Source: an uncultured Anaerolineae bacterium (GTDB lineage: Bacteria > Chloroflexota > Anaerolineae > J036 > Brachytrichaceae). Taken from it: a DNA stretch of 55,689 bases. The notes under the pieces were generated by a model. That model had not been told where the DNA came from. It was given only the letters and a program-made list of their open reading frames with translations, and searched no databases. Below, piece after piece: positions 12,887 to 21,583 of this stretch; positions within the stretch are counted from its first letter, which is position 1; every line of letters starts with the position of its first letter. The position numbers were made by a program, and so were the translations under genes. The DNA is taken from assembly GCA_938034415.1 (NCBI GenBank), contig CALHLE010000037.1, positions 1 through 55,689 on the forward strand, written 5' to 3'.

Positions 12887-14148
12887 CCCGCTATCGCGTC
12901 GTCTGGGGCCTCTTCCTCATTGCGCTCGTCGGCGCGCTGAGCACCGGACGCAGCCTATGGTGGACGTTCGCCGGCGCGCTCTTCACGCTGATCGTCATCC
13001 CGGTCGCCTGGGCCTGGCTGGGCGTAAATTGGCTGCGCGTCGCGCGTCGCACGTTTACGCGCGTGGCGCAGGTCGGCGAGACTCTTGAGGAAGAGTTCAG
13101 ACTAACCAACCTCAGCCGCATCCCCAAGCTATGGGTCGAGGTGCGCGACCAGTCCACCCTGCCGGGGCATTGCGCCAGCCGCGTCGTCAGCCTGATCGGC
13201 GGCCGGCAGTGGCGCGGCTGGCGCGTGAAGACGCGCTGTGCGCAGCGCGGACGCTACACGCTCGGCCCGCTGATCGTGTGCAGTGGCGACCCGCTGGGCA
13301 TCTATCAGATGCAACGCCGGCTCGGCGTCGCGCATCCGATCCTCGTCTATCCCGCCACGTTCGACTTCCACGACTTCCCGTTGCCAGCCACCATCCTGAA
13401 CGGCGGCGACGCATTGCGCCGCCGCACGCATTACGCGACCACCAACGCGGCCGGCGTGCGCGACTACGTCGTGGGCGACAGCATCAACCGCATCCATTGG
13501 CCCACCAGCGCCCGGCGACAGCGCCTGATCGTCAAAGAATTTGAACTCGACCCGATCTCGGACGTCTGGGTCGCGTTAGATCTGTTCCGCGAGGCGCACT
13601 TTGGACCGGAGCAGAGCGAGGAAGATTCGCCGATGGAACAGCAACCGCCCATCGCTGCCGATGGCGAACCACCTATATCTGCTCTGCTGCCGCCGCGCAC
13701 CGAGGAATATGCGATATCGGTCGCCGCATCCGTTGCGAAGCACTTCTTGCGGCAGGGGCGCGTGGTCGGCCTCATCGCTCATGGCGCGCATCGTGAGGTC
13801 ATCCCGGGTGAACGCGGCGAACGCCAACTCACCAAGATCCTGGAGACGTTGTCCGTAGTGCGCGCGCAGGGCGAGATCCCGTTCGACCGCGTGCTGAGTG
13901 CGGAGTCGGTGATGCTAGCACGCGGGACGACGCTGATCGCCATCTCCGCTTCGCCCGACACCACCTGGGCGCTGGCAGTTCAGCAGATCGTTCACAACGG
14001 CGTTCGCGTGGTCGCCATCGTGCTTGATAGCCGTTCGTTCGGGACAGCAGCGTCTAGCGACGACTTGATCGCTGCGCTGGCAAACGCCGGCGCAATCGTG
14101 CGTATAGTGCGCTGCGGATCGTCAATTCCACAGGCGATTGAAACGTAA
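12883..14148 (+). CDS. DUF58 domain-containing membrane protein
   Basis: A 421-residue protein with two membrane helices at about residues 5-50 and a DUF58 core. The hallmark REF-type stretch reads [22 protein letters not shown] (described in two parts, about residues 188-209). The C-terminal part resembles the VWA-like fold typical of the family but has no clear MIDAS motif. DUF58 proteins work with MoxR ATPases, and the ATGA overlap with the upstream moxR supports a joint role. An Asp/Glu/Pro-rich insertion at about residues 240-270 is not part of the usual domain. Confidence 0.9.
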
Positions 14149-14184
14149 GACCCAGCGGCTGCCCACGCGCGCCGGCTAAGCAGA

Positions 14185-14964
14185 CTAAGGCGCGCGCGCG
14201 GTCAACGGCGCGCCGATGCGCCGCAGCGCATAGCCCTGACCGCGCAGGTTGGCGATGCGCCAACGGGCGTTTTGAACCAACTCGAATTTGCGACGCAAGC
14301 GAGCGATGTGCGGCCGCAGCAATCGAAGGGCATGCTCCATGTCGGTAACGGACGGGAAGGCCGCCTGCGACATCTCTTCGTAGGTCACCAAGTTGGGCGC
14401 GCATCGGATGAGCAGCTCGATCAAACTTAGCTCAATTGCGGAGAGCAGGATCGGCGTGCCCTCAAGGATTAACAAGCGTCGCGCCGTGTTGAGTTCTAGG
14501 CCGGTCGACTCCTGCGTCACACCGTTGCTCTGCTCTTTGCCGTGTAGCGCCGATTCTTGACGCGCCACCGCCGAGTGAGCGGCGACTCGAGCCTTATCCA
14601 GATGAGTCGTTAGCCGATGCGTAATCTCGTCTTCGTCATCAGAGAGGGAAAGGTAATCTGCAACACCAATGCGCAGGGCAGCAACGACGCGCTCCACAGT
14701 CGGTTCCCGGTCCAGCACAACTATCGGTGGACAAGATGGCAATCCCATCAACGTATCGGCCAGCTCAAGGGTGACCCGACCGGTGGTGAGATCGAGCAGG
14801 ATCACGCTCGCTTCCCCAGCGCTCACGCGCGATACGGCATCGCGCGCTCCTAGGGTTTGCGCTACGTGATAGCCGCGCTCCACAATCCGCTTGGCGATTC
14901 GGTCGCTGGTTTCGCTTGCACCGATAATTAGCAGTGTCTCTCCAGCGCCATTGTAGTGTGTCAT
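14185..14964 (-). CDS. Response-regulator-like protein with degenerate receiver and winged helix
   Basis: A 259-residue protein with a receiver-like N-terminal half and a C-terminal OmpR/PhoB-type winged helix (about residues 160-250, ending ANLRGQGYALRR). The receiver keeps an Asp in VILLDLTTG but lacks the acidic pair after strand 1 (LLIIGASETS instead of a DD motif). It also lacks the conserved Lys after strand 5 (DYLSLSD instead of the usual D-Y-x-x-K-P). Phosphorylation as in normal regulators is therefore doubtful. A linker at about 125-155 is hydrophilic. No kinase is adjacent. Confidence 0.75.
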   Translation of the reverse strand: MTHYNGAGETLLIIGASETSDRIAKRIVERGYHVAQTLGARDAVSRVSAGEASVILLDLTTGRVTLELADTLMGLPSCPPIVVLDREPTVERVVAALRIGVADYLSLSDDEDEITHRLTTHLDKARVAAHSAVARQESALHGKEQSNGVTQESTGLELNTARRLLILEGTPILLSAIELSLIELLIRCAPNLVTYEEMSQAAFPSVTDMEHALRLLRPHIARLRRKFELVQNARWRIANLRGQGYALRRIGAPLTARAP

Positions 14965-15186
14965 TTCGGTTTAACCTCTTTGATGATTACTTTTGGGGCT
15001 AATATTTTATCTAACTCAGGCTCTCGCACAAAGTTAGCATTGAGTTGGGAAACGGAACAATAGGCTGGCGCATTTGCGTCCAGCATTCGCCGGCCGCAGT
15101 TAGCGCGAAATTATACTCAAACAACAAAAAGCGCTACGGAGTACGGAGCAAATAGACAACTGTAGTGATTTCGGGTTTTCGCCGCG

Positions 15187-16080
15187 TCAGCAGATCTCGT
15201 CCTTGATCTCGCCGTCCGCCACCAATACCGCGCGCGTGACGCGCCGGGCGAGATCCTGGTCGTGGGTGACCATCAAAATCGTTTTACCTTCTTCAACAAG
15301 CCGAGTGAAAAGCTCGAATACCTGGTTGGCCGTCTTTGAATCGAGGTTGCCGGTAGGCTCATCCGCCACGATGACAGGCGGATCGTTGGCTAGCGCGCGG
15401 GCAATGGCGACACGCTGTTGTTGTCCGCCCGAAACCGCGGATGGCAGTTTGTGCGCATGCTGAGCCATATCCACATGCGCCAGAAGTTGCATCGCGCGCT
15501 CATAGCGCTCACGCGGCGGATACGTATTGCAAAAATCCATCGGCAGCATGACATTTTCAACAAGCGTGAGCGTCGGCAGCAGTTGAAAGAACTGAAAGAT
15601 CACGCCCACATGTTTGCCGCGCCAGACCGCCATCTGACCCTCACTCAGCTTATGCACAGCCGTATCGCCCACGAAGACTTCTCCAGAGGTTGGCCGGTCA
15701 ATGCCCGTGATCATGTTGATCAGCGTGGACTTGCCGCTGCCGCTCTTGCCGATCACAGCGACGAATTCGTGCGTATCCACGCGCAAACTCACGCCGCGCA
15801 GGGCGTGGAACTTGCCCGCCGGCGTGTCGTAAACCTTCACCACGCGCTTCAGCTCAATCAGGTGGCAATTGCCGTGCCGGTAGGGATCTTCGCAGGCTGT
15901 CTCGTCCGGCGCGTTGCTTTGAAAGGCTTGCGCCTTGGTGTGGTTGTGTGCTCTGAACAGCGCTAACACGGGCTGAATGTTACCGCTCAAGTTTAGAAGA
16001 CGATGAAATAGGGGAGATGTTTGTGTTGGATAAGTTGAATGCAGACGGATGCCTCCGTTGGAGGATAATTTGCGGCGCAT
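15187..16080 (-). CDS. ABC transporter ATP-binding protein (LolD/MacB type)
   Basis: A lone ABC ATPase of the LolD/MacB group. It has Walker [14 protein letters not shown]-loop [12 protein letters not shown], signature [15 protein letters not shown], Walker [13 protein letters not shown] and the switch His in LMVTHDQD. The ATPase domain starts at about residue 74 of the longest frame. The 73 preceding residues have no family match, so the true start may be internal (for example the GTG before LALFRAHNH, or a CTG just before [10 protein letters not shown]). No FtsX-like permease is next to it, which is unusual for this group, so the partner must lie elsewhere. Confidence 0.8.
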   Translation of the reverse strand: MRRKLSSNGGIRLHSTYPTQTSPLFHRLLNLSGNIQPVLALFRAHNHTKAQAFQSNAPDETACEDPYRHGNCHLIELKRVVKVYDTPAGKFHALRGVSLRVDTHEFVAVIGKSGSGKSTLINMITGIDRPTSGEVFVGDTAVHKLSEGQMAVWRGKHVGVIFQFFQLLPTLTLVENVMLPMDFCNTYPPRERYERAMQLLAHVDMAQHAHKLPSAVSGGQQQRVAIARALANDPPVIVADEPTGNLDSKTANQVFELFTRLVEEGKTILMVTHDQDLARRVTRAVLVADGEIKDEIC

Positions 16081-16088
16081 TGACTGCC

Positions 16089-16442
16089 ATGATGAAGATC
16101 ACGCGCATCTATACCGGTCCCGATGGCGAATCGCATTTTGAGGACCTCGAGATCGAGTATGTCAACAGCGAACCGATCGGCAAGCTATCCGCCTGGCAAC
16201 CGGTGACCCGGCTCGCTTTTCGCGAAACGGGGGCGGACTACGATTGCGACTGGCACGTTGCCCCACGCCGCCAATACGTCGTGATGCTCGATGGCCACAT
16301 TGAGGTCGAGGTAGGCGACGGGACGAAGCGCGAGTTCCGCGGCGGGGATGTGTTGTTGGTAGAAGACACCACCGGACGCGGTCACCGCACGCGCGAACTG
16401 AGCGGCAAACCGCGCCGATCGCTGTTTATCGCCCTGGAGTGA
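16089..16442 (+). CDS. Cupin-domain protein
   Basis: A small cytosolic protein of about 117 residues with one cupin barrel. It has strand pairs around [24 protein letters not shown] and the later [20 protein letters not shown] segment, where the residues normally binding metal are a His in each motif (WHVAP and GRGHRT). The reaction is unknown. Two in-frame ATG codons (16089 and 16092) are possible, and GATAAT at 16064-16069 is a plausible -10. It is divergent from the ABC ATPase and convergent with the response regulator on its other side. Confidence 0.65.
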   Translation: MMKITRIYTGPDGESHFEDLEIEYVNSEPIGKLSAWQPVTRLAFRETGADYDCDWHVAPRRQYVVMLDGHIEVEVGDGTKREFRGGDVLLVEDTTGRGHRTRELSGKPRRSLFIALE

Positions 16443-16516
16443 CTCACAGGGACGATCTACTTAATGCGCGCCATTCGGTCGGCTTGGTTAACGCGCGCCA
16501 AGCGCGCAGCCGTTCG

Positions 16517-17293
16517 TCAACCTGGTCCTGCAGCCCCTTTCACCTCTTCTTCTTGCTTGTCACGCTCGCGCTGTTCGCGCTCCCTCTTGCGGAAATCCAC
16601 GAAGCGGTAGCCAGTGCCGCGTTCGGTCAGGATGTATTGCGGATGGGCCAGATCTTTCTCGATCTTTTGGCGCAGATAGGTGATGTAGAGGCGCAGATAT
16701 TGCGTCTCGTCGCGATACTCCCAGCCCCACACCTTGCTGAGCAACGTCTCGTGCGGCACCACCCATCCGGCGTTTTGCACCAGGTGATAGAGCAGCCGCC
16801 ACTCGGTAGGGCGCAACTTGATCGGCTTGCCCTCCACGATCACCTCGCGCCGGTTGAAGTCAATCGAAAGCCGATCGTCCACCTTGATGGGCGCTTTCTC
16901 CACCATAGCCGGCAGCTCGGCGCGACGAATAACAGCCTTGATGCGCGTGACCAATTCGCGCGGGCTGAACGGCTTGGTGACGTAGTCATCGGCGCCGAGC
17001 GAGAGGCCTTTCACCTTGTCATCTTCTTCGCCTTTAGCCGTGAGCATGATGACCGGCACATTGCTCTCCTCGCGGATCATGCGCAACGTCTCGAAGCCGT
17101 CCATGTCGGGCATCATGACATCGAGCAACACACAATCGGGCAGCAGCTCGCGCACTTTGCGCACCGCTTCCAGGCCGTCTTGGGCTTGCACAACCCGGAA
17201 GCGCTCCAGCTCCAGGTTCATGCGGATGAAGTTGATCATGCGCGGCTCGTCGTCTACCACAAGCACCAGCTTCGAGTCTTCGTTAGCCATCAT
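16517..17293 (-). CDS. OmpR/PhoB-family response regulator
   Basis: A 258-residue response regulator with a complete receiver. The acidic pair is in LVVDDEPR, the phospho-accepting Asp is in [11 protein letters not shown], the Thr in VIMLTAKG and the Lys in [11 protein letters not shown] full winged helix follows (about residues 140-235, ending [10 protein letters not shown]). The last 20 residues are a charged tail. A TATAAT box only 5 nt from the ATG suggests a leaderless mRNA. No kinase is adjacent; the orphan GAF-PAS kinase at 36.4-38 kb is one possible partner but nothing here proves it. Confidence 0.92.
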   Translation of the reverse strand: MMANEDSKLVLVVDDEPRMINFIRMNLELERFRVVQAQDGLEAVRKVRELLPDCVLLDVMMPDMDGFETLRMIREESNVPVIMLTAKGEEDDKVKGLSLGADDYVTKPFSPRELVTRIKAVIRRAELPAMVEKAPIKVDDRLSIDFNRREVIVEGKPIKLRPTEWRLLYHLVQNAGWVVPHETLLSKVWGWEYRDETQYLRLYITYLRQKIEKDLAHPQYILTERGTGYRFVDFRKREREQRERDKQEEEVKGAAGPG

Positions 17294-17298
17294 ACGGC

Positions 17299-17350
17299 AT
17301 TATAAGTAAGCTGCGCGGATTATCGTCAACGGCCGTTGCGTCGTTACAAT
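17299..17350. promoter_or_regulatory. Divergent leaderless promoters (response regulator / yqeB)
   Basis: On the minus strand TATAAT (17304-17299) lies 5 nt before the regulator ATG. On the plus strand TACAAT (17345-17350) lies 6 nt before the yqeB ATG. The two genes share a 63-bp divergent intergenic region with no Shine-Dalgarno on either side. Confidence 0.6.
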
Positions 17351-17356
17351 CGCCGC

Positions 17357-18193
17357 ATGACTCGTCGCGACATCCCCATCGCCGTCGTCAAAGGCGCAGG
17401 TGACCTGGGCACCGGCGTCGCATATCGTCTGTGGAAATGCGGGTTTCGCGTGCTGTGCACCGACCTAGAGAAGCCGCTCGTCATCCGGCGCGCGGTCGCG
17501 TTCGCCTCGGCGCTCTACGAGGGCCGCATTACGGTCGAGGGCATACAGTGCGAGCGAGTGTTCTACGCCGACGAGGCGATCTACCTGTGGCAACGCAACA
17601 CCCTAGCCGTAGTCGCCGATCCGGTCGGGCGCGTGGTCGAGTCGCTACAGCCGGAAATCGTCGTAGACGCCATCATGGCCAAGCGCAACGTCGGCACGAC
17701 GATCCACGACGCGCCATGCGTGGTCGCGCTAGGCCCGGGCTTTGTCGCCGGCGAGGACTGCCATGCGGTGATCGAAACCCAGCGCGGGCATGATTTGGGG
17801 CGCGTGATCTGGTCGGGCAGCGCCTCGCCGAATACCGGGGTGCCCGGCAAGATCGGCGGCGAGGATGCGCAGCGCGTCGTGCGCGCGCCGTGCGACGGCT
17901 TGTTCTATGGCCGGCGCGCCATTGGCGACCACGTAACGGCGGGGGAAGTGCTCGCCCAGATCGGGGACGTGCCGGTTCACGCGACGCTCAACGGGGTGTT
18001 GCGCGGGCTGTTGCATGACGGCGTGCAGGTAAGCGCGGGGCTGAAAGTGGCCGACATTGACCCACGCGGCGAACCGCGCTACTGTTTCTCGATCAGCGAC
18101 AAGGCGCTGGCGGTCGCCGGCGGCGTGCTGGAGGCGGTGTTCAGCATGCGCGAGCGGTGGCAAACAACGCGCGGCATTGGCTCAGGGCGATGA
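17357..18193 (+). CDS. yqeB: YqeB/EF2563-family molybdenum hydroxylase accessory protein
   Basis: A 278-residue protein of the EF2563/YqeB family, known from the selenium-dependent molybdenum hydroxylase system. It has an N-terminal Rossmann-like nucleotide motif (VVKGAGDLGTGVAYRL), a second conserved part around VVDAIMAKRNVGTT, and the central VALGPGFVAGEDCHAVIET segment. The C-terminal third (RAPCDGLFYGR onward) resembles a biotinyl/lipoyl-like barrel. No xdh, selD or other molybdenum hydroxylase genes are in the window, so the target enzyme is not identified. A TACAAT box 6 nt before the ATG fixes this start. Confidence 0.85.
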   Translation: MTRRDIPIAVVKGAGDLGTGVAYRLWKCGFRVLCTDLEKPLVIRRAVAFASALYEGRITVEGIQCERVFYADEAIYLWQRNTLAVVADPVGRVVESLQPEIVVDAIMAKRNVGTTIHDAPCVVALGPGFVAGEDCHAVIETQRGHDLGRVIWSGSASPNTGVPGKIGGEDAQRVVRAPCDGLFYGRRAIGDHVTAGEVLAQIGDVPVHATLNGVLRGLLHDGVQVSAGLKVADIDPRGEPRYCFSISDKALAVAGGVLEAVFSMRERWQTTRGIGSGR

Positions 18194-19315
18194 CGAGAAT
18201 GCCGGCATCTCCGCATAGGGCGTGAAGCACGGCGGGCCGGCGGCATAGCGGATGCGCTTCGTCGTCAACTCGGCCACGCATGACCACAGCGTCGTGAGTG
18301 AGCCGTTCAGGCCGCACATCGGCGCGCTCCGATCGGCCATGACCGCTTGGGCATGCTCGAGCAGCGCATCCACCGATAAATCAGCGCGATGCGCCAGGCG
18401 ATTCCCCTGCCCCAGCAGAAAGGCTAGCCGGCATTCCGAGTTCGCGAACGTGCGGCTGCCTTGCAGGGGACGCATATCGGGATGTCGGAAGTGGTTCGTG
18501 ACTGCGCAGATGTCCTGTGCGCCCGATGCCGGGTTGCGCTCGATCACCCGCACGCGGCGCGGGTCGGCCTCGATCACGAAGGCGTCGCGCGCATCGGCCA
18601 CCAAGTAGTTCAGCGAGCTGAGGTGCGGGATGCGCGTCAACAGGTCGCGCGCCTCGCGCGCCGTGCGGCATAGCTCCAGCGCGATGCGCAGCACGAGGTG
18701 AAACGGCACGCCCGGCTTCACCTCGTCCTCGGCCGGCGTCTCGGTCATCACGACGTGAAGCGAGGCGAACAGGCCATAGCGGTTCAGCCCATCGTATCGG
18801 CCGCAGGGCACGCTGCCGCGCGCGCCGATGCTGGGATTGGCGCAGCAGTCCGGCACAAAGCGAATGCGTTGCCGACGGGCCTGTTGTGGCAGGTAGTCAT
18901 AGTTGCGGCCGACAACCACGCGGCGCACTTCCTCGCTGGCGGTCGTCCGGCTGGAGATGAACCAGACGAAGGTCGAACAGCCCTCGGCCAGCTCGCGGCC
19001 GGCGGTCTGCGTCGGCGACAGCCGGGCCTTCAGGTTCACTCGACAGCACTTGCGCCACAGCTCACGGGCCGGCAGGCGCTGGGCGTCGGCGTAGGCACGC
19101 AGCTCGTCCACCAGGTGAGGGTGAATGTCGTGCACCACATCGAGACAGGCATCCGCGAAGCGCGCCGACGGCGGCGGCCACCACCAGAACTGCATGCGAA
19201 AGGGCGGATCAGCCTTGCCTAGCGCATAACCGAGCTGGGCGTGGCTGCCATGCAGGTCGAAGAGGCGATAGTCGGGCACTTCGTCCGAAGGCGGCAGGCC
19301 GACAGAAGGCTCCAT
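18182..19315 (-). CDS. C45-family Ntn-hydrolase (acyltransferase/peptidase-like)
   Basis: A 377-residue protein resembling the C45 family (penicillin acyl-coenzyme A:6-APA acyltransferase-like, linear amide hydrolases). Members cleave themselves to expose an N-terminal Cys nucleophile. Here the likely nucleophile is the Cys in AEGCSTFVWF at about residue 109, followed by the conserved VVGRNYDY motif. The natural substrate is unknown. GATAAT lies 8 nt before the ATG within an extended TGCGATAAT element. The 3' end overlaps yqeB tail-to-tail by 12 nt. Confidence 0.75.
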   Translation of the reverse strand: MEPSVGLPPSDEVPDYRLFDLHGSHAQLGYALGKADPPFRMQFWWWPPPSARFADACLDVVHDIHPHLVDELRAYADAQRLPARELWRKCCRVNLKARLSPTQTAGRELAEGCSTFVWFISSRTTASEEVRRVVVGRNYDYLPQQARRQRIRFVPDCCANPSIGARGSVPCGRYDGLNRYGLFASLHVVMTETPAEDEVKPGVPFHLVLRIALELCRTAREARDLLTRIPHLSSLNYLVADARDAFVIEADPRRVRVIERNPASGAQDICAVTNHFRHPDMRPLQGSRTFANSECRLAFLLGQGNRLAHRADLSVDALLEHAQAVMADRSAPMCGLNGSLTTLWSCVAELTTKRIRYAAGPPCFTPYAEMPAFSSSP

Positions 19316-19429
19316 CGGCGCAAATTATCGCATCGGCGGCAGCTCACCGGCCGAATCGAGTCCTGAGCAGATAGCGCCGCCGCCGTTTAGCCCGCCGATA
19401 GCCTCTGGAACGCGGACAAACGCACATTC

Positions 19430-20683
19430 CTAAACCAGCCCCAGCCAATACAGCGGGTAGAGATACTTAGCGGACTGCGCCGTGTAGCCGTAAGGCGTGA
19501 GCGCGAGGTTGACGAGCGCGACGGCGCACAGCAACAGCGCGCTGCGCAGCAACGGCGGCGCATCCGGCCAGCCGTGCCGGATGCGCAGGCGGTTCCATCC
19601 GTGCTCGGCCACCAATATCAACCCCAATCCGAAGCCCCACGCAGCGCCGAATACACTCACCGAATGCCACAGCCCACATGCCGTCATGGTCAGCAGCACA
19701 TTGCGCAGTGGATGGCGCCGGTGGCCGCCTAGCGGTTGATACACGTAATTGTTCAACCAGCGCGTCGTGGTGATGTTCCAGTTGCGCCAGAAGTCGCGCA
19801 TGCGGCTAATGCGCACCATCTTGAGCACAGGCGCGAAGTTCTCCGGCAGCGTGATGCCGTATAGGCTGGCCGCGCCGATGCCCAGGTCCATGAACGCCGA
19901 AAAGCCGATGTAGTAGGCGATGGCCGAGACGATCGCTGCGACGAAGAGTTCGAGGAACGGCCGTCCGGCGGGGCTGAGCAAAATCGCGTTCGGGTTGAAT
20001 GCGATGAAGACGAGCGCCAAGCAGACGCCTTTGAACAACGCCTGCGCGATACGGAAGATGCCCTTGCACAGGCGCGCAACCTCCAAGCGCCTCGGCAGCG
20101 CGGTGAACTGCGCCGACCAATCCTGGTAGCGGATGAGCGGCAGATGCACGAAGGTCGGGAAGAACAGACACCACGCGGCATAGGTGAGCGGATGCGGCGG
20201 AATCGGCGCGCGCGGCGTCGCTCCATCGGGCCACGGCCCGGCTCCATAATCCACGCTGAAGTGCACTAACCGCAGGAAGGTGAACGCCGTCGTGAGGCCA
20301 ATGGTAGGTAGCACGTACTCCGGCGTCAGGCCCGACCAGTCCAGCCAGGGCGTGAATGTGAGCAAACCGAACAAACCGTGCAGCGCGACATAGAGCGCGA
20401 CGACGCCGGCGACGATCCACGCCCGAGGCGCGCCCCGGCAAACGGCGAGATAGATCAGCGCGCAGATCGCCGCAGTGGCCATAACCAGCATCACCGGCCG
20501 TTGATAGCCCAACAGCACGATCGCGATGCTGATTAGGATGAGTGCTTTAGGCCGATGCGCATGCGGAATCAGCCAGTAGACGATCGCGCCGAGGCCGATG
20601 GCCGCCAGCGCGCGAAACGACACCAGCACCTGCAGCGCGCTGGCGGCATAGGGCCAAAGCTGCTCGAATGACGCGATGCTCAT
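19430..20683 (-). CDS. MBOAT-family O-acyltransferase
   Basis: A 417-residue integral membrane protein with about ten hydrophobic segments. It fits the MBOAT family, which moves acyl groups onto sugars, lipids or proteins at the membrane. The conserved residues are the Asn-rich segment FWRNWNITTTRWLNNYVY at about residue 296 and the likely catalytic His in TACGLWHSVSVFGAAWG at about 340. The family partner protein (AlgJ/DltD-like) is absent here. The gene is divergent from the ParB/SbnI-like gene with only 22 bp between start codons, so their promoters overlap. Confidence 0.8.
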   Translation of the reverse strand: MSIASFEQLWPYAASALQVLVSFRALAAIGLGAIVYWLIPHAHRPKALILISIAIVLLGYQRPVMLVMATAAICALIYLAVCRGAPRAWIVAGVVALYVALHGLFGLLTFTPWLDWSGLTPEYVLPTIGLTTAFTFLRLVHFSVDYGAGPWPDGATPRAPIPPHPLTYAAWCLFFPTFVHLPLIRYQDWSAQFTALPRRLEVARLCKGIFRIAQALFKGVCLALVFIAFNPNAILLSPAGRPFLELFVAAIVSAIAYYIGFSAFMDLGIGAASLYGITLPENFAPVLKMVRISRMRDFWRNWNITTTRWLNNYVYQPLGGHRRHPLRNVLLTMTACGLWHSVSVFGAAWGFGLGLILVAEHGWNRLRIRHGWPDAPPLLRSALLLCAVALVNLALTPYGYTAQSAKYLYPLYWLGLV

Positions 20684-20690
20684 GCCTGCT

Positions 20691-20696
20691 TACAAT
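20691..20696 (+). promoter_or_regulatory. -10 box for the ParB/SbnI-like gene
   Basis: TACAAT 9 nt before ATG 20706, with no Shine-Dalgarno sequence, in a 22-bp divergent gap. Confidence 0.5.
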
Positions 20697-20705
20697 CGGC
20701 AGTCT

Positions 20706-21530
20706 ATGCAACTCCCTGACCTGCGCATTTTGCCGCTCGATTTGCTCATCCCGCACGAGCGCACCGACCCGCGCCGCGTCAACCCGCTGCTTGCGCGCAT
20801 CCGCGACGAAGCCATCCTGCGCAACCCGCCCATCGTCGCACCGTTCGGCGACGGCGACAAGCAGTTCGTCGTGCTCGACGGCGCAAATCGCATCACAGCT
20901 ATGCGCACACTCGGGGTGCCGGATGCGCTCGTCCAGGTCGTGGACTATAGCCAGGTGCAGTTGTTCGTGTGGCATCATGCTGTCACTCAGTGCAGCGCGG
21001 AGGAACTACTGGCGCAAATCCGAAGCATCCCCGGGCTGCGCATCTGCGAAGGCGACCTCACCCACGCGCGCGCTATGCTGGCGCGGCGCGAGGCGCTGGC
21101 CTTCATCTCATGTGATCACACCCACAAGACCGACATTGTGTGCGGCGGCGGCGATGTGCGCGAACGCACCGAGCTGCTCAACCAGTTGGTGGATATGTAT
21201 GAGGGCTGCGCCAGGGTGCAGCGCACCACCAGCGACAACCTGCGCGAGGTGCAGCAGACGTTCTCCGACGCCAGCGCGGTAGTGGTCTTCCCGCGTTACG
21301 AGCCGGCGGAAATCATCGAGCTGGCACGCACCGGCGTGATGCTGCCCGCCGGCATCACGCGCCACGTGTTGCCGCTGCGCGCCCTGCGCGTGAACTACCC
21401 GATGGCGATCCTGCGCAGCGACATGCCGTTGGCGCAAAAGCAGGGACACTTGAGCGAGTGGATTCACGAATGCGTCATGAACCGGCGCGTGCGGACTTAC
21501 GTCGAGCCGACGGTGCTGTTCGACGAGTGA
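20706..21530 (+). CDS. ParB/SbnI-like nucleotide-binding protein
   Basis: A 274-residue protein with an N-terminal ParB-like domain. It opens IRDEAI.LRNPPIVAPF-like, then LDGANRITAMRTLGVPDALVQVVDY, which matches the ParB/Srx box where DGxHR is usual and DGANR is seen here. The size and the single N-terminal ParB domain without a DNA-binding helix-turn-helix resemble the SbnI/SerK group, whose members bind nucleotide and phosphorylate free serine. This is a family inference. Cys residues near FISCDHTHKTDIVCGGGD could bind a metal. No siderophore or serine genes adjoin it. Confidence 0.6.
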   Translation: MQLPDLRILPLDLLIPHERTDPRRVNPLLARIRDEAILRNPPIVAPFGDGDKQFVVLDGANRITAMRTLGVPDALVQVVDYSQVQLFVWHHAVTQCSAEELLAQIRSIPGLRICEGDLTHARAMLARREALAFISCDHTHKTDIVCGGGDVRERTELLNQLVDMYEGCARVQRTTSDNLREVQQTFSDASAVVVFPRYEPAEIIELARTGVMLPAGITRHVLPLRALRVNYPMAILRSDMPLAQKQGHLSEWIHECVMNRRVRTYVEPTVLFDE

Positions 21531-21565
21531 GGGCGAGAGTCATCCGCCTCGTCGTCCGTCGTTGG

Positions 21566-21571
21566 TAGAAT
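21566..21571 (+). promoter_or_regulatory. -10 box for the M23 peptidase gene
   Basis: TAGAAT 12 nt before the GTG at 21584, again with no ribosome-binding sequence. Confidence 0.4.
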
Positions 21572-21583
21572 CCGCGCGTCATC

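Noticed and set aside
16439-17305. A 288-codon plus-strand frame over the response regulator.
   Set aside because: A mirror of the regulator on the opposite strand; the receiver and winged helix on the minus strand are unambiguous.
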